64,000 bases of DNA, taken from Planococcus shenhongbingii. GTDB lineage: Bacteria; Bacillota; Bacilli; Bacillales_A; Planococcaceae. Location: contig NZ_CP129235.1 of the NCBI RefSeq assembly GCF_030413635.1, positions 3,224,001 to 3,288,000 of the forward strand, read 5' to 3'. A model generated the notes under the pieces. That model saw nothing but the letters and a program-made list of their open reading frames with translations. It ran no database searches and was not told where the DNA came from. Below are positions 52,296 through 61,458 of the stretch, one piece after another. The translations under genes were made by a program, and so were the position numbers. Every line of letters begins with the position of its first letter. The first letter of the stretch is position 1.

Positions 52296-52718
52296 ATAAG
52301 CGGAAGCGGCCGTAAAGATTCGACAGGCAAGATATGGACCAAAAGCAGTTTGGTCCATATCTTTGCGACGAAGCACATAGTGCTGCAACGCACTTTCATG
52401 TCTCGAAGCTAGCGCAGCGATGCAGAGACAGGAGCAATAAGGGTTTAGACAGAACAGCGAAGTGGCGCTCGTTGCCACACAGCTGGGATGGCTTATGACC
52501 CGAAGAGCTAGGCACTGAACTAGACACCAGAGTGGCTTATGACCCGAGAACCTCGCCGCTGCAGCTGGACACAAGAAAAGCGCAGGTGCCTGTGTAGCTC
52601 CGACAAGCGCTGGAAGGCTGGGCAGTGATGGCGCTCTTTGCCATCGCAGGCCAGACTGAAGCGACTCGAGGGTCTAGGCGTCGGAGCTGGACAATAAGAA
52701 AAGCGGAAGCACCCTTCC
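52296..52718 (+). repeat. Compound structured repeat region upstream of the sigma gene
   Basis: It holds AAGCGGAAGCGGCC at the left edge, a GTCTCGAAGCTAGCGCAGCGATGCAGAGACA unit (near 52400, shared in part with 55980 and 60075), two partial GGCTTATGACCCG modules, and a complete module ending GACTCGAGGGTCTAGGCGTCGGAGCTGGACAATAAG (parts quoted under the length limit). No gene is supported in 52192-52765. Confidence 0.8.
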
Positions 52719-52744
52719 CTTTGACAAGAATAGATGCGAAAAAA

Positions 52745-52778
52745 GACAAAAAGAAAAACCCTGCCTTAAACAGGGTTT
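52745..52778 (-). terminator. Terminator containing the corC-like stop codon
   Basis: Stem AAACCCTG / CAGGGTTT; on the minus strand followed by TTTTTCTTTTTG. The TAA stop lies in the loop side. Confidence 0.85.
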
Positions 52779-54019
52779 GCCATTATTTCTTCATCGGTGA
52801 GTTTAGTAATGGTCAACCGGATGATCCGGTTGCGGTCCATTTCATCGACTTTGACATGAAGGTTCTCATATGTGAATTCTTCGCCTTCATCCGGAACATG
52901 TCCCAGCTGCTGCATAACAAATCCTGCAATCGTGTCATGGTCATTCGGGACTTCGACATCAAACATATCATTGACGTCTTCAATTTCCAGACGTCCATGG
53001 CAGGATAATTGGGTTTCGGTAATTTCGAAGACCAGCTCATCGTCTTCTACGTCCGTTTCATCTTCAATCTCCTGTCCGATCATTTCCTCGATAATATCCT
53101 CATGAGTGACTATTCCAAGCGTTCCACCGTATTCATCCAGGATGACTGCCATGTGTTTTTTCTTGGACATCATCATTTTAAAGACTTTCTCGACGCTTAC
53201 CGATTGCACAACAAAGAGCGGATTATCATCCATCAGTTCCGCAATCGTCAAATTCGGATTCATCGACCACTCAATCAATTTTTTCGAATAAAATAAGCCG
53301 ACAATATTATCCAAGCTTTCTTCGTAAACCGGATAACGCGTATAAGCAGATGACAAGATCAAATCCCGGACTTCCTCGTAAGTAGAATCGATTGCAATGC
53401 CTACCGTATCGGTACGGTGAGTTGACATGACGTCGGACACATCTTTATTCGGAAAATCGAGAATGCCTTTAATCCGTTCTGATTCTTCCTCGGCAAATGT
53501 CCCTTCAGTGGAGGCAATGTCCACCATCGACCGCAGCTCTTCTTTCGTCAAGGTAGCTTCTTTCACGGTTCCTTTAGAAATGATGCGAATAAAGATATTC
53601 GTAAACTTCGACAACAGCCATGTAAGCGGTTTAAAAATAATGACAAAAAAACTGATGGCAGGCGCCACCACGTAAACGAGTCGGTCAGCAAATGTAGCGG
53701 CAATCGTTTTCGGCAGCACTTCACCGAAAATGATGATGATCACTGTCAAAATGGCCGTTGCTAATCCCACTTCCCAGCCTCTTGTAAGAGCAATTGTTGT
53801 CACTAACGTCGGCATCAGGATATTCACAATGTTATTTCCAATTAGGATTGTTGTAATCATTCGGTCCGGCTTCGCGATTAACTTCCGTACCCGCAGCGAT
53901 TTCGCATCGCCTTGTTCCGCGCGAAGATGGACCTTCATCCTATTAACAGCAGTTAACGCCGTTTCGCTTCCCGAGAAGAAGAACGACATGACTAAACAGA
54001 TTCCTAATGCGATAAACAA
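52766..54019 (-). CDS. CNNM/CorC-HlyC family transport protein (MpfA-like)
   Basis: A 417-residue membrane protein. An N-terminal CNNM (DUF21) domain has about four helices (LFIALGICLVMSFFFSGSET first) and the GEVLPKTIAA motif. Two CBS domains cover about 185-310 (DVMSTHRTDTVGI, then VILDEYGGTLGIVTHEDIIE), and a C-terminal CorC_HlyC domain follows (IAGFVMQQLGHVPDEGEEF). The family exports Mg2+ or helps magnesium/cobalt homeostasis. Start TTG at 54019 follows GGAGG by 8 nt; the ATG at 54073 falls on the promoter -10 region, so it is excluded. Confidence 0.9.
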   Translation of the reverse strand: MFIALGICLVMSFFFSGSETALTAVNRMKVHLRAEQGDAKSLRVRKLIAKPDRMITTILIGNNIVNILMPTLVTTIALTRGWEVGLATAILTVIIIIFGEVLPKTIAATFADRLVYVVAPAISFFVIIFKPLTWLLSKFTNIFIRIISKGTVKEATLTKEELRSMVDIASTEGTFAEEESERIKGILDFPNKDVSDVMSTHRTDTVGIAIDSTYEEVRDLILSSAYTRYPVYEESLDNIVGLFYSKKLIEWSMNPNLTIAELMDDNPLFVVQSVSVEKVFKMMMSKKKHMAVILDEYGGTLGIVTHEDIIEEMIGQEIEDETDVEDDELVFEITETQLSCHGRLEIEDVNDMFDVEVPNDHDTIAGFVMQQLGHVPDEGEEFTYENLHVKVDEMDRNRIIRLTITKLTDEEIMANPV

Positions 54020-54075
54020 ATTTGGTTCCTCCAGTGTATAAAACACAGATTTTACGAGCTCTTTCCGTATCAAAG

Positions 54076-54105
54076 ATTATACCACAGCAAAAATCCAAAT
54101 GTCGA
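54076..54105 (-). promoter_or_regulatory. SigA-type extended -10 promoter of the corC-like gene
   Basis: On the minus strand TCGACA (54100-54105), 18-nt spacer, TGG before a perfect TATAAT (54076-54081). It overlaps the upstream region of the divergent dipeptidase gene, which has its own TATAAT at 54124-54129. Confidence 0.75.
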
Positions 54106-54166
54106 AAACCCCAGCTCTTATGTTATAATTTTTCCATAATTAAAAAATAAGGAATTGAGGGATAAA

Positions 54167-55543
54167 ATGAATGCACAAGTGATAGACCAGTATTTCAAAG
54201 ATCACCGGGAAGAACACCTGGAAGAACTGAAAGCATTTTTGCGAATCCCTTCCATTAGTTCATTATCAGAGCATAAAGGAGACATCCGAAAAGGCGCCGA
54301 ATGGCTGAGAGATGCCATGCAAAATGCAGGGCTGGAAAATGCCAAAGTCCTTGAGACTGAAGGCCATCCAGTGGTCTATGCTGACTGGCTTCATGCTGAA
54401 GGCAAGCCGACTGTGCTGGTTTATGGCCATTATGACGTCCAGCCCGTTGACCCACTGAACCTTTGGGAAACACCTCCTTTCGATCCGCATGTCCGTGACA
54501 ATAAACTTTACGCGCGCGGTGCAAGTGATGATAAAGGACAAACGTTCATGCACGTAAAAGCGGTCGAAGCATTGCTTAAATTGAACGGTGAACTTCCTGT
54601 AAACATCAAATTCATCGTTGAAGGCGAAGAAGAAATCGGCAGCCCTACACTTCCTAAATACGTAGAACAGAATAAAGAACAATTAAAAGCTGATTTGATC
54701 GTCATTTCTGATACCGGCATGCAGGGCCCTGGCCGCCCGGCAGTCTGCTACGGCCTGCGCGGCCTTGCCGGCATCCAGATTGATGTCAAAGGCCCTAAAG
54801 GCGACTTGCATTCAGGGCTTTACGGCGGCGCTGTCCAAAACCCGCTCCATGCCATCGTGGAAATCCTGCAATCGTTTCGCGACAAAGAAGGCGTCATTCA
54901 AGTCGAGGGCTTCTACGAAGACGTGCTGGATGTGTCCGATGAAGAACGTGCGGAATTTGCGGCTTTGGAATTCGATCTTGAAAAAGAAAAACAAGATCTG
55001 GGCATTACCGAAGATTTCGGTGAGAAAGGCTATTCATTTGTCGAACGCACTTGGATCCGCCCGACACTCGAAATCAACGGCATCACCGGTGGCTTTTCCG
55101 GCGAAGGCATCAAAACGGTTCTACCTGCTGAAGCCAGCGCTAAAATCACCTGCCGCCTTGTGCCAAACCAAGATCCAGACGATATTGTTGCGAAGCTTCG
55201 TGCCCACATTGAAGCGAATAAACCAAAAGGCGTTACCGTAAAAATCACCGATTTCGATAAAGGACAGCCGTTCCTGACGCCGTATGATCATCCAGCTATC
55301 CAGGCTGCAGGCCGCTCTTATGAAAAAGTCTATAATGTCAAAACTGCTTTTACCCGCATGGGCGGATCGGTTCCGATTGTCGCTGTATTTGACCAAGTTC
55401 TTGGCTTGCCGGTCGTTTTAATGGGCTTCGGTTTGTCTTCCGAGAATTTCCATGCACCAAACGAACATTTCCACCTAGAAAACTTTGACAAAGGCCTTCG
55501 CGTCATCAGCGATTACCTGTTCGAAGCAGCAGACTTGAAATAG
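54167..55543 (+). CDS. M20-family dipeptidase
   Basis: A 458-residue zinc dipeptidase. LVYGHYDVQPVDPLNLWETPPF (about residues 86-107, quoted in part) supplies a metal-binding His/Asp; ARGASDDKGQ follows with the bridging Asp, VEGEEEIGSP has the catalytic Glu, and SDTGMQGPGRP and GPKGDLHSGLYGG mark the lid domain. The motifs place it among M20 carnosinase/DUG1-like dipeptidases. GAGGG stands 6 nt before the ATG at 54167. Single gene with a strong terminator. Confidence 0.92.
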   Translation: MNAQVIDQYFKDHREEHLEELKAFLRIPSISSLSEHKGDIRKGAEWLRDAMQNAGLENAKVLETEGHPVVYADWLHAEGKPTVLVYGHYDVQPVDPLNLWETPPFDPHVRDNKLYARGASDDKGQTFMHVKAVEALLKLNGELPVNIKFIVEGEEEIGSPTLPKYVEQNKEQLKADLIVISDTGMQGPGRPAVCYGLRGLAGIQIDVKGPKGDLHSGLYGGAVQNPLHAIVEILQSFRDKEGVIQVEGFYEDVLDVSDEERAEFAALEFDLEKEKQDLGITEDFGEKGYSFVERTWIRPTLEINGITGGFSGEGIKTVLPAEASAKITCRLVPNQDPDDIVAKLRAHIEANKPKGVTVKITDFDKGQPFLTPYDHPAIQAAGRSYEKVYNVKTAFTRMGGSVPIVAVFDQVLGLPVVLMGFGLSSENFHAPNEHFHLENFDKGLRVISDYLFEAADLK

Positions 55544-55549
55544 CGGAGT

Positions 55550-55580
55550 AAAGGCCATCCTGAAATAGGATGGCCTTTTT
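55550..55580 (+). terminator. Terminator of the dipeptidase gene (copy 1)
   Basis: Stem AAAGGCCATCC / GGATGGCCTTT with TGAAATA loop and T run. Repeated exactly at 56173-56202. Confidence 0.92.
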
Positions 55581-56172
55581 CAGGCCTCAATCTTCTTCTG
55601 TCATTGCGCTCCAGGCAGGACGCTTTCCGCGGACATGGCTTCAGCCGCTTCCTTTGCTCCTGCGATTACTCGTCGCAAATTGAAAAAACATTCGCTACGC
55701 TCAGTCCAGGGTCTTCAGCTCATGTTATTTCCGCAGGAAGCGAACTGTGCAAAAGTATTTTTGCACGGTTCGTTTGCGACGAAGCTAGCGCAGCGATGCA
55801 GGAGCACATCTTTGCCCTTCGCCCACCTTCCGCTGCATTAATCTTCCTTTTGTTATCTTTTGAAACTCTCTAAAAGTGTGACTTGTTTGAGTAATTTCTC
55901 TTTTGTTGCTTCCTGCTCCCCAGATATGGAGCCAACTAGCGGAGAAAACCGTACCTTCGCTAGCTTCGAGACATGAAAGTACGCTGCTCCTGCGCAAGCT
56001 CGTTGCACAGACTTGGCCTCACAAACCTCGGCCACAAAACATGTGCTCCTGCGCAAGCTCGTCGCAAAGCTATTGATCGAAATGATTCGGCCAATAGCTT
56101 CGCAGCTGGTTGGCAGAATATCGGTTAAGGGATGGTCACTAATACAAATTTTAACTTTCTCAACAAGCTGGT
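55581..56172. repeat. Mosaic of degenerate dispersed repeats, no gene
   Basis: About 590 bp with pieces such as GCTTTCCGCGGACATGGC, GACGAAGCTAGCGCAGCGATGCAGGA, CTTCGAGACATGAAAGTACG and two copies of GCTCCTGCGCAAGCTCGT (near 55986 and 56048). Translations are short and carry no recognisable domain. The segment is bounded by two identical terminator hairpins. Confidence 0.7.
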
Positions 56173-56202
56173 AAAGGCCATCCTGAAATAGGATGGCCTT
56201 TT
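56173..56202 (+). terminator. Second copy of the dipeptidase terminator
   Basis: Sequence identical to copy 1 over about 31 nt including the preceding GTAAAGG, but no plus-strand gene ends here. Its T run faces the plus strand, while the neighbouring gene is on the minus strand. Confidence 0.8.
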
Positions 56203-56231
56203 GTATCCCTATTTATTCAGCATCTCCGTTT

Positions 56232-57113
56232 TCACGAAGACAAATAGGCTCCTCCGTTAATATGCAAAAACTGCCCAGTCATATAAGCTGAGTCGGCAGA
56301 AGCCAGCAATACAAAGCTGCCCGCTAAGTCCACTGGCTGACCCGGACGCCCAAGCGGGGTAGATATTCCAAATCCAGCGACTTCTTCCTCTGAATGGCTG
56401 GAAGCAACGAGCGGTGTCCAGATAGGACCTGGAGCAATGCCATTTACTCGGACCCCGTCACTTGCAAGCTCCAGCGCCATTGCCCGAGTAAACGCTACAA
56501 TTGCCCCTTTTGTCGCCGAGTAATCCACCTGTCCAGTCTGGCCGGCATAGGCATCAATCGAGGATGTGTTGATAATGGAGCTGCCGGCCTGTAAATGGGG
56601 CAATGCCGCTTTAGTTAAATAAAACATCGAAAATACATTCGTCGCAAACGTTTTCTGCAATTGTTCAGCTGAAATGTCCAGGATGCTTTCTTGCCTGTTT
56701 GCCCAAGCAGCATTATTAACCAGGATATCAATCTTCCCATGAATTTCGATTACATCTTCGATGACTTTCCAGCAAAAGGCTTCGTCCGCGATATCTCCTG
56801 CATGCAGCGAACAGCGTACACCTTGCTTTTCAATCAAATGCTTTGTCGTTTCTGCATCAATATGTTCATCGAAATAGACAATTGCAAGATGAGCCCCTTC
56901 TTTAGCAAAGCCGATTGCCGCAGCTTTTCCGATGCCACTGTCCCCTCCTGTCACCACTGCCACTTTATCCGTCAGTTTGCCGCTTCCCCGGCGGCTTTCC
57001 AAATCAAAAACAGGCAGCGGATCCATATCCTTTTCCAAACCCGGCTTACGTGATTGGGATTGCGGCGGAATGCCATGAGCCAAGTATTTTTCGCGCGTCA
57101 AATCTTCCATCAT
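56232..57113 (-). CDS. SDR-family oxidoreductase (YhdF/YhxC-like)
   Basis: A 293-residue short-chain dehydrogenase. A polar N-terminal extension of about 45 residues is typical of the stress-type glucose/alcohol dehydrogenase-like SDRs. The core has VVTGGDSGIGKAAAIGFA (NAD(P) loop), LVNNAAW, SSIINTSSIDAY with the catalytic Ser and DYSATKGAIVAFT with Tyr-x3-Lys, then GVRVNGIAPGPIWTPLV. Substrate unknown. AAGGAG precedes two consecutive ATGs at 57113 and 57110; either may be used. Confidence 0.88.
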   Translation of the reverse strand: MMEDLTREKYLAHGIPPQSQSRKPGLEKDMDPLPVFDLESRRGSGKLTDKVAVVTGGDSGIGKAAAIGFAKEGAHLAIVYFDEHIDAETTKHLIEKQGVRCSLHAGDIADEAFCWKVIEDVIEIHGKIDILVNNAAWANRQESILDISAEQLQKTFATNVFSMFYLTKAALPHLQAGSSIINTSSIDAYAGQTGQVDYSATKGAIVAFTRAMALELASDGVRVNGIAPGPIWTPLVASSHSEEEVAGFGISTPLGRPGQPVDLAGSFVLLASADSAYMTGQFLHINGGAYLSS

Positions 57114-57275
57114 CCCCACTCCTTTTTTCCTCTTGCTATACCCGCTGTGCATTGAATCAACTCTCAATTCCTCCATAGAAAAACTGGAGATCTCTTTGTG
57201 TCTTGCAGAGCGGGCTTTCCTTCTCTGCTGTAAACTGTTTAAATAGGATTAACGACACCCTTTCAGGAGGCCGGC

Positions 57276-57842
57276 ATGGTCATTTATTGGATTGCTTCAT
57301 ACTTTATCGGAAATTTATTGACAGCCTGGTGGATCGGCAAATGGAAAGGCATCGACTTGCGAAAAGAGCGCAGTGGCAATCTGGGTGCCCGGAATGCAGG
57401 AGCTGTAATCGGCAAAACTGCTTTTGTCCTGACTTTTTTAGGAGATGCCGCAAAAGGCGCCTTAGTTGTGGGACTTGGACATTATGGAGGCTTTAACGAG
57501 TGGGTTATTGCCATCGGCGGCCTTGTGGTGATTTGTGGCCATCTTTTCCCGCTGTGGCTAAAAGGACGCGGGGGCAAAGGCATTGCTACATTTATAGGCG
57601 TGAGCTTATTGATTACGCCTTCACTTTTTCTGGTGATGTTTCTTGTTTTCGGGATTTTCTTCCCAATCCTTAAAAGCGCAACCCTGACCATGCTCACTAG
57701 TTTCTCAGCATTTATCATTGCGGTTTCGCTTACTGGTCAACTGTCTGTTTTATGGCCGTTGATTCTTGCAATTATCCTAATCCTGATTAAACACCAAAAC
57801 GACTTACGTGAATCATTCGAAAAACGTTTTGCCAAACTGTAG
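57276..57842 (+). CDS. PlsY-family glycerol-3-phosphate acyltransferase-like membrane protein
   Basis: A 188-residue protein with five hydrophobic helices. It has the three PlsY loops in modified form: RSGNLGARNAGAVIGK (about 33-48; usual form SGNIGATNA), HLFPLWLKGRGGKGIAT (about 88-104) and a C-terminal KHQNDLRE. PlsY transfers acyl from acyl-phosphate to glycerol-3-phosphate. The Arg for Thr change in the first loop suggests a paralogue rather than the essential enzyme. AGGAGG lies 6 nt before the ATG. Confidence 0.82.
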   Translation: MVIYWIASYFIGNLLTAWWIGKWKGIDLRKERSGNLGARNAGAVIGKTAFVLTFLGDAAKGALVVGLGHYGGFNEWVIAIGGLVVICGHLFPLWLKGRGGKGIATFIGVSLLITPSLFLVMFLVFGIFFPILKSATLTMLTSFSAFIIAVSLTGQLSVLWPLILAIILILIKHQNDLRESFEKRFAKL

Positions 57843-57974
57843 TTTAACTGTAAACTTATCTTTTTAGACAAGTCGGCAGTTTGTCTTGAACCTCTACCTT
57901 ATAGGCTATTCGACGCTCCTTATCCGTGTTATAGTTTAATTATTCAAAATACTTTTATGATAGGATGTTTAAAA

Positions 57975-58829
57975 ATGAAAAAACCAATTGCTTGGGTTAT
58001 GGATACCACTGGATTTGTAACAGAAGAATTTAAGGCTCATCCGGATGTTTATATCGTGCCGCTTAATATCCATTTCGGCTCAGAAGAATTTGTAGATGGA
58101 GTCGATTTAACGAATACACAACTATATGAGCGCATTAAAAACGCTTCAGAGTTCCCCAAAACTTCACAGCCTTCTGCTGGAAAATTTGCTGAGTTATATG
58201 AAAAGCTCCAGGAAGAGTACGAATGTGCAATCGCAGTCCATCCTTCCGCTAAACTTAGCGGCACGATCGCTTCTTCTGTTGCCGGAGCCGATATGACCGG
58301 CTTCAAAGTCTATGCTGTCGATTCATTGGCTCTGTCTTACGGATTGAGCGGATTATTAGAACGCGGCATGGAATTGGCTGACCAAGGAATTGGCGCTGAA
58401 GAAATCGCTGAGCGCCTGGAGCAGGAAACGCAAAACTTCCGTAATTATATTTTAATCGGAAACTTGTCGCAATTGTATAAAGGCGGCCGAATGAGTGGCG
58501 CCCAGTACTATTTAGGAAGCCTTTTAAAAGTGAAACCGATTGTCCAGTTAAGCGCTGAAGGTGAATTGGTGCCAATCGACAAAGTGCGGTCTCATAAAAA
58601 AGCCGTGCAGTATTTGATCGACCATGCCAAGGCAGACTATGAAAAGTTCAAAATAGACACTTTCCAAATTATGCATGGCAATGTTCATGAGGAAGCTGAG
58701 AACTTGAAACAAGAAGTCTTGAAAATCAATCCGCAAGCCCGCGTGCTGATAGGCGACCTTAGTTCTTCTCTTGCTGTCCATGCCGGTGAAGGGACACTAG
58801 TATTGATGTGGAGAAAACCTGTTCAGTAA
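57975..58829 (+). CDS. DegV family fatty-acid-binding protein
   Basis: A 284-residue cytoplasmic protein: IAWVMDTTGFVTEEF at the N-terminus, VPLNIHFGSEEFVDGVDL, FPKTSQPSAGKFAELY (about 60-75), and AIAVHPSAKLSGTIASS with the Ser pocket that binds the fatty-acid head. LSQLYKGGRMSGAQ marks the second domain. DegV/FakB proteins present fatty acids to kinase FakA; the proximity of a PlsY-like gene fits a lipid role. GGATG-type weak ribosome site. Monocistronic. Confidence 0.9.
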   Translation: MKKPIAWVMDTTGFVTEEFKAHPDVYIVPLNIHFGSEEFVDGVDLTNTQLYERIKNASEFPKTSQPSAGKFAELYEKLQEEYECAIAVHPSAKLSGTIASSVAGADMTGFKVYAVDSLALSYGLSGLLERGMELADQGIGAEEIAERLEQETQNFRNYILIGNLSQLYKGGRMSGAQYYLGSLLKVKPIVQLSAEGELVPIDKVRSHKKAVQYLIDHAKADYEKFKIDTFQIMHGNVHEEAENLKQEVLKINPQARVLIGDLSSSLAVHAGEGTLVLMWRKPVQ

Positions 58830-58969
58830 TACTTAGTATAAAACAAGGTATTTTCACATAAGCAAGTAATGGATAACACCTCCTTTCGTACCTTCTCATT
58901 TACTTTTTCACGGTCTTCACATGGTTGTTCTGCTACAATGGAAGTAGAATGATGAGCGAGGTGGATTTA

Positions 58970-59989
58970 ATGCAGCATGTAGAACGAGAACTTACAGAAC
59001 ACGTAATGCTTTGTGATGCAAAAGGTCAATTAAATCCGGCAGCCATCGGATATGCACGCCAGCCTGTCGTTGTCAGCAATCTTCGAGGAAATTTCATGAG
59101 AAAGAAAAAGTGGAATTATTGGTGCGTTTTTGGTGATGAAATCATGTTTTCTGCCACTATTTGCCATCTGGATTATGCGACAGTCTGTTTTGTCTATTTT
59201 TTAAATTATGAAACACAGCGGTTTCATGAAAAGACCTTAGTTGTACCTTTTACACGTCAATTAAAATTATCGGATGAAGTGCTAGATGCTTGCCATTTTC
59301 GCCACGGCGATATGAATATTCAAATAAGCTATAAACAGAACACGACACAGATGCAGGTAAGTATAGAGGACTTCGATGGGGAATCTCTTCATGCCTCATT
59401 GGAAATCCAGCATCCAGAAGCCTATGATTCTCTCAATGTTGTGATCCCCTGGAATCGGCAGACCTTTCAATTTACAGGGAAACATCTTTCCCTTCCCACT
59501 TCAGGATATGTAAAAATCGGAAGCCAGCGTTTTGACTTCGAACCGGAAGACAGTTTGGCCGTTCTGGATTATGGCAGAGGAGTTTGGCCGCGTGAATCTT
59601 CCTGGAACTGGGCAGTAGCTTCGCAGCGTTCGTTGGGGAGATCGATTGGATTGAATTTAGGAGGCAAGTGGACAGACGGCACTGGCATGACGGAAAATGC
59701 ATTTTTCGTTAACGGCAAAATGACTAAAATCCATGAAGATGTACTGTTTCACTATAATCCGGAAAATTATAAGGAACCATGGCTGATTCATACCAAATTC
59801 TCCGATGATGTGAAACTGACCTTCACCCCATTTTTTGAACGGGTTTCTAAAACGGATATGAAACTGGTGAAATCTGAAGTCCATCAGCTTTTCGGCTATT
59901 ATAATGGCTATGTCCGTTATCCGGATGGCAAAAAACTAAAAATCCTTCAAATGCTTGGAGCAGTTGAAGAACATTATGCAAAATGGTAA
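58970..59989 (+). CDS. DUF2804 domain protein
   Basis: A 339-residue soluble protein of the DUF2804 family, function unknown. Blocks include LRGNFMRKKKWNYWCVFGDE (about 40-59), LDYGRGVWPRESSWNWA (about 204-220), IGLNLGGKWTDGTGMTENAF and FGYYNGYVRYPDGKKLKI. The Trp-rich beta-sheet pattern resembles lipocalin-like/AttH proteins that may bind apolar ligands. AGGTGG lies 6 nt before the ATG at 58970; upstream ATGs lack a site. A TACAAT box is at 58934. Confidence 0.82.
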   Translation: MQHVERELTEHVMLCDAKGQLNPAAIGYARQPVVVSNLRGNFMRKKKWNYWCVFGDEIMFSATICHLDYATVCFVYFLNYETQRFHEKTLVVPFTRQLKLSDEVLDACHFRHGDMNIQISYKQNTTQMQVSIEDFDGESLHASLEIQHPEAYDSLNVVIPWNRQTFQFTGKHLSLPTSGYVKIGSQRFDFEPEDSLAVLDYGRGVWPRESSWNWAVASQRSLGRSIGLNLGGKWTDGTGMTENAFFVNGKMTKIHEDVLFHYNPENYKEPWLIHTKFSDDVKLTFTPFFERVSKTDMKLVKSEVHQLFGYYNGYVRYPDGKKLKILQMLGAVEEHYAKW

Positions 59990-59990
59990 A

Positions 59991-60016
59991 AGAGGCGCAA
60001 ATTGCGCCTCTTTTTT
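59991..60016 (+). terminator. Terminator of the DUF2804 gene
   Basis: Stem AGAGGCGCAA / TTGCGCCTCT followed by T residues. Confidence 0.9.
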
Positions 60017-60071
60017 GGTTATTTTAAAAATAGAAATATCATTTAATTGCTATCACTTAACCGATACGCTT

Positions 60072-60115
60072 TTCCATGTCTCGAAGCTAGCGCAGCGATG
60101 CAAAGACAGAAACAG
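60072..60115. repeat. Short dispersed repeat (CTCGAAGCTAGCGCAGCGATG)
   Basis: ATGTCTCGAAGCTAGCGCAG and GATGCAAAGACAG match pieces near 52400 and, in part, 55780 and 55970. No gene in this stretch. Confidence 0.65.
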
Positions 60116-60465
60116 TACGGTTTCCTCCGCTGTTTAACTCCATATCTGGAGAGAAGGAAAGAAGAATAAGGGCTTTCTTATACAGTTACTGTTTTAAAGA
60201 ACAGATAAAGAAAACAAAAAGAAGTTGAATGAAGCATAAGGTCCGCTCGGAAACAAACGGTTTGGAAAACTCCATCAGGTTGCAGTCATCGCCTGTGTCA
60301 ATGAGGTCAGGAAAGTCGTATTTCACCTTATTCGATATGGACTTCTTCACCAGTACGAATCCGACAAGGCTTCGTAAAAATATTTCTCTTTCACCAAAGC
60401 ATAGACGACCTGGCGAAAAAAATAGGAACCGGCAGGCTTTTGGCATGCCCCTTTTTGAGGGATTC

Positions 60466-60612
60466 GCCGTTGCTTGGAGTGCAGGTGTGCGACTCCTGCG
60501 GAATAGCGAGACGACCGAGACCCCGCAAGACGCAGAGCGGCTGAGGAGGCTTGGGCGCGAGCCCGCGGAAAGCGCGCGCCGGAACGGAAAGCAACCGCTT
60601 CAAAAACCTTTC
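60466..60612 (+). repeat. Bacillales-type dispersed repeat (GACTCCTGCGG ... GAGGCTTGG element)
   Basis: It contains TTGCTTGGAGTGCAGGTG, CGACTCCTGCGGAATAGCG, GACCCCGCAAGACGCAGAGC-like, GAGGAGGCTTGGGCG and GCGGAAAGCGCGCGCCGGAACGG-like segments (each quoted in part). Similar GC-rich repeats are widespread in Bacillaceae. The arms CCGTTGCTT and AAGCAACCG near the ends can pair. The flanking 60120-60465 holds no supported gene. Confidence 0.65.
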
Positions 60613-60733
60613 TTCGTCTGTTCTTTCAGAAAAAAGAGAAAACCACTTGACTGCGGATAAGAAAGCGTCCGCCTAAAGCGAAATGAAAATTAATGAGAGC
60701 TTCTCAACAGTCTATCTAAATTAATTCTTCACT

Positions 60734-61447
60734 TTACTTAAGCTCTTTCAGCATCCGTTCGGGATAATCGGTAAAGATTCCGTGGATGCCGATTTTTTGC
60801 AGTTCTTGTGCATATTCCAGGCTGTTTACTGTCCATACATAAACAATGGAACCTTTCCGAAGTGCTTCAGTGGTCATTTTCCGATAGGCGGAAGGCAATG
60901 AAATGTGAAGCCGCTTTGTGCCAATGACACGTGCGTAGTCATAGATGTCTACATAAATTTGTGAAGTGATAATGGCAGACTTCGCATCGGTTTCATGGCA
61001 GACTTTCTGAACGTCTTCGTGATTGAAAGAAGAAATGATCATACGGTCAAGGAGCCCTCTTCTAGTAGCCAAGTTAATGACTTTGTCCACTAAGCCCACA
61101 TACGGGAATATATCTGACTTGATTTCAATGTTCAGGATATGTTCGGTGTCCTGAAAGATTTCCAGCACTTCATCCAGCGTTGGAATGTATTCTCCGCTCC
61201 ATTCTTCAGAAAACCAGGATCCAGCGTCATACTTCTGCAGTTCCTCAAGTGTCAAATCTTTAACATAACCTTTGCCGTTCGTTGTCCTGTTGATTCTTTC
61301 ATCATGAATGACGACCATTTTTCCATCCTTGGTCAATTGGACGTCTATCTCAATGCCGTCAATCGGCAATTCTGCAGCTGCGCGAAAAGCAGCCAATGTA
61401 TTTTCCGGATAGGTGCCTGAGCATCCTCTGTGTGCGTAAATCTTCAT
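60734..61447 (-). CDS. glpQ: Glycerophosphodiester phosphodiesterase
   Basis: Hydrolyses glycerophosphodiesters to glycerol-3-phosphate and an alcohol. The 237-residue GDPD-fold protein has the catalytic His in YAHRGCSGTYPENTLAAF (4-21), metal-binding Glu/Asp in GIEIDVQLTKDG and HDERINRTTNGKG with the second His, plus NIEIKSD. It ends VWTVNSLEYAQELQKIGIHG and FTDYPERM. No signal peptide, so cytoplasmic. GGAGG precedes the ATG. It starts 11 nt after kynA, probably one operon. Confidence 0.93.
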   Translation of the reverse strand: MKIYAHRGCSGTYPENTLAAFRAAAELPIDGIEIDVQLTKDGKMVVIHDERINRTTNGKGYVKDLTLEELQKYDAGSWFSEEWSGEYIPTLDEVLEIFQDTEHILNIEIKSDIFPYVGLVDKVINLATRRGLLDRMIISSFNHEDVQKVCHETDAKSAIITSQIYVDIYDYARVIGTKRLHISLPSAYRKMTTEALRKGSIVYVWTVNSLEYAQELQKIGIHGIFTDYPERMLKELK

Positions 61448-61458
61448 GACTTGTCCTC

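Noticed and set aside
52192-52300. Possible ECF-type autoregulated promoter (TGAAAG ... CGTA) before the sigma gene.
   Set aside because: The spacing is 14 nt, shorter than the usual 16-17, so support is too weak.
55604-56056. Several 60-90 codon frames in the repeat island.
   Set aside because: All overlap dispersed repeats, on both strands, without ribosome sites or domains.
60186-60660. Frames of 86 and 143 codons in the gap before glpQ.
   Set aside because: They cross the dispersed GC-rich repeat and have no domain or ribosome site; a decayed mobile gene is possible but cannot be shown.
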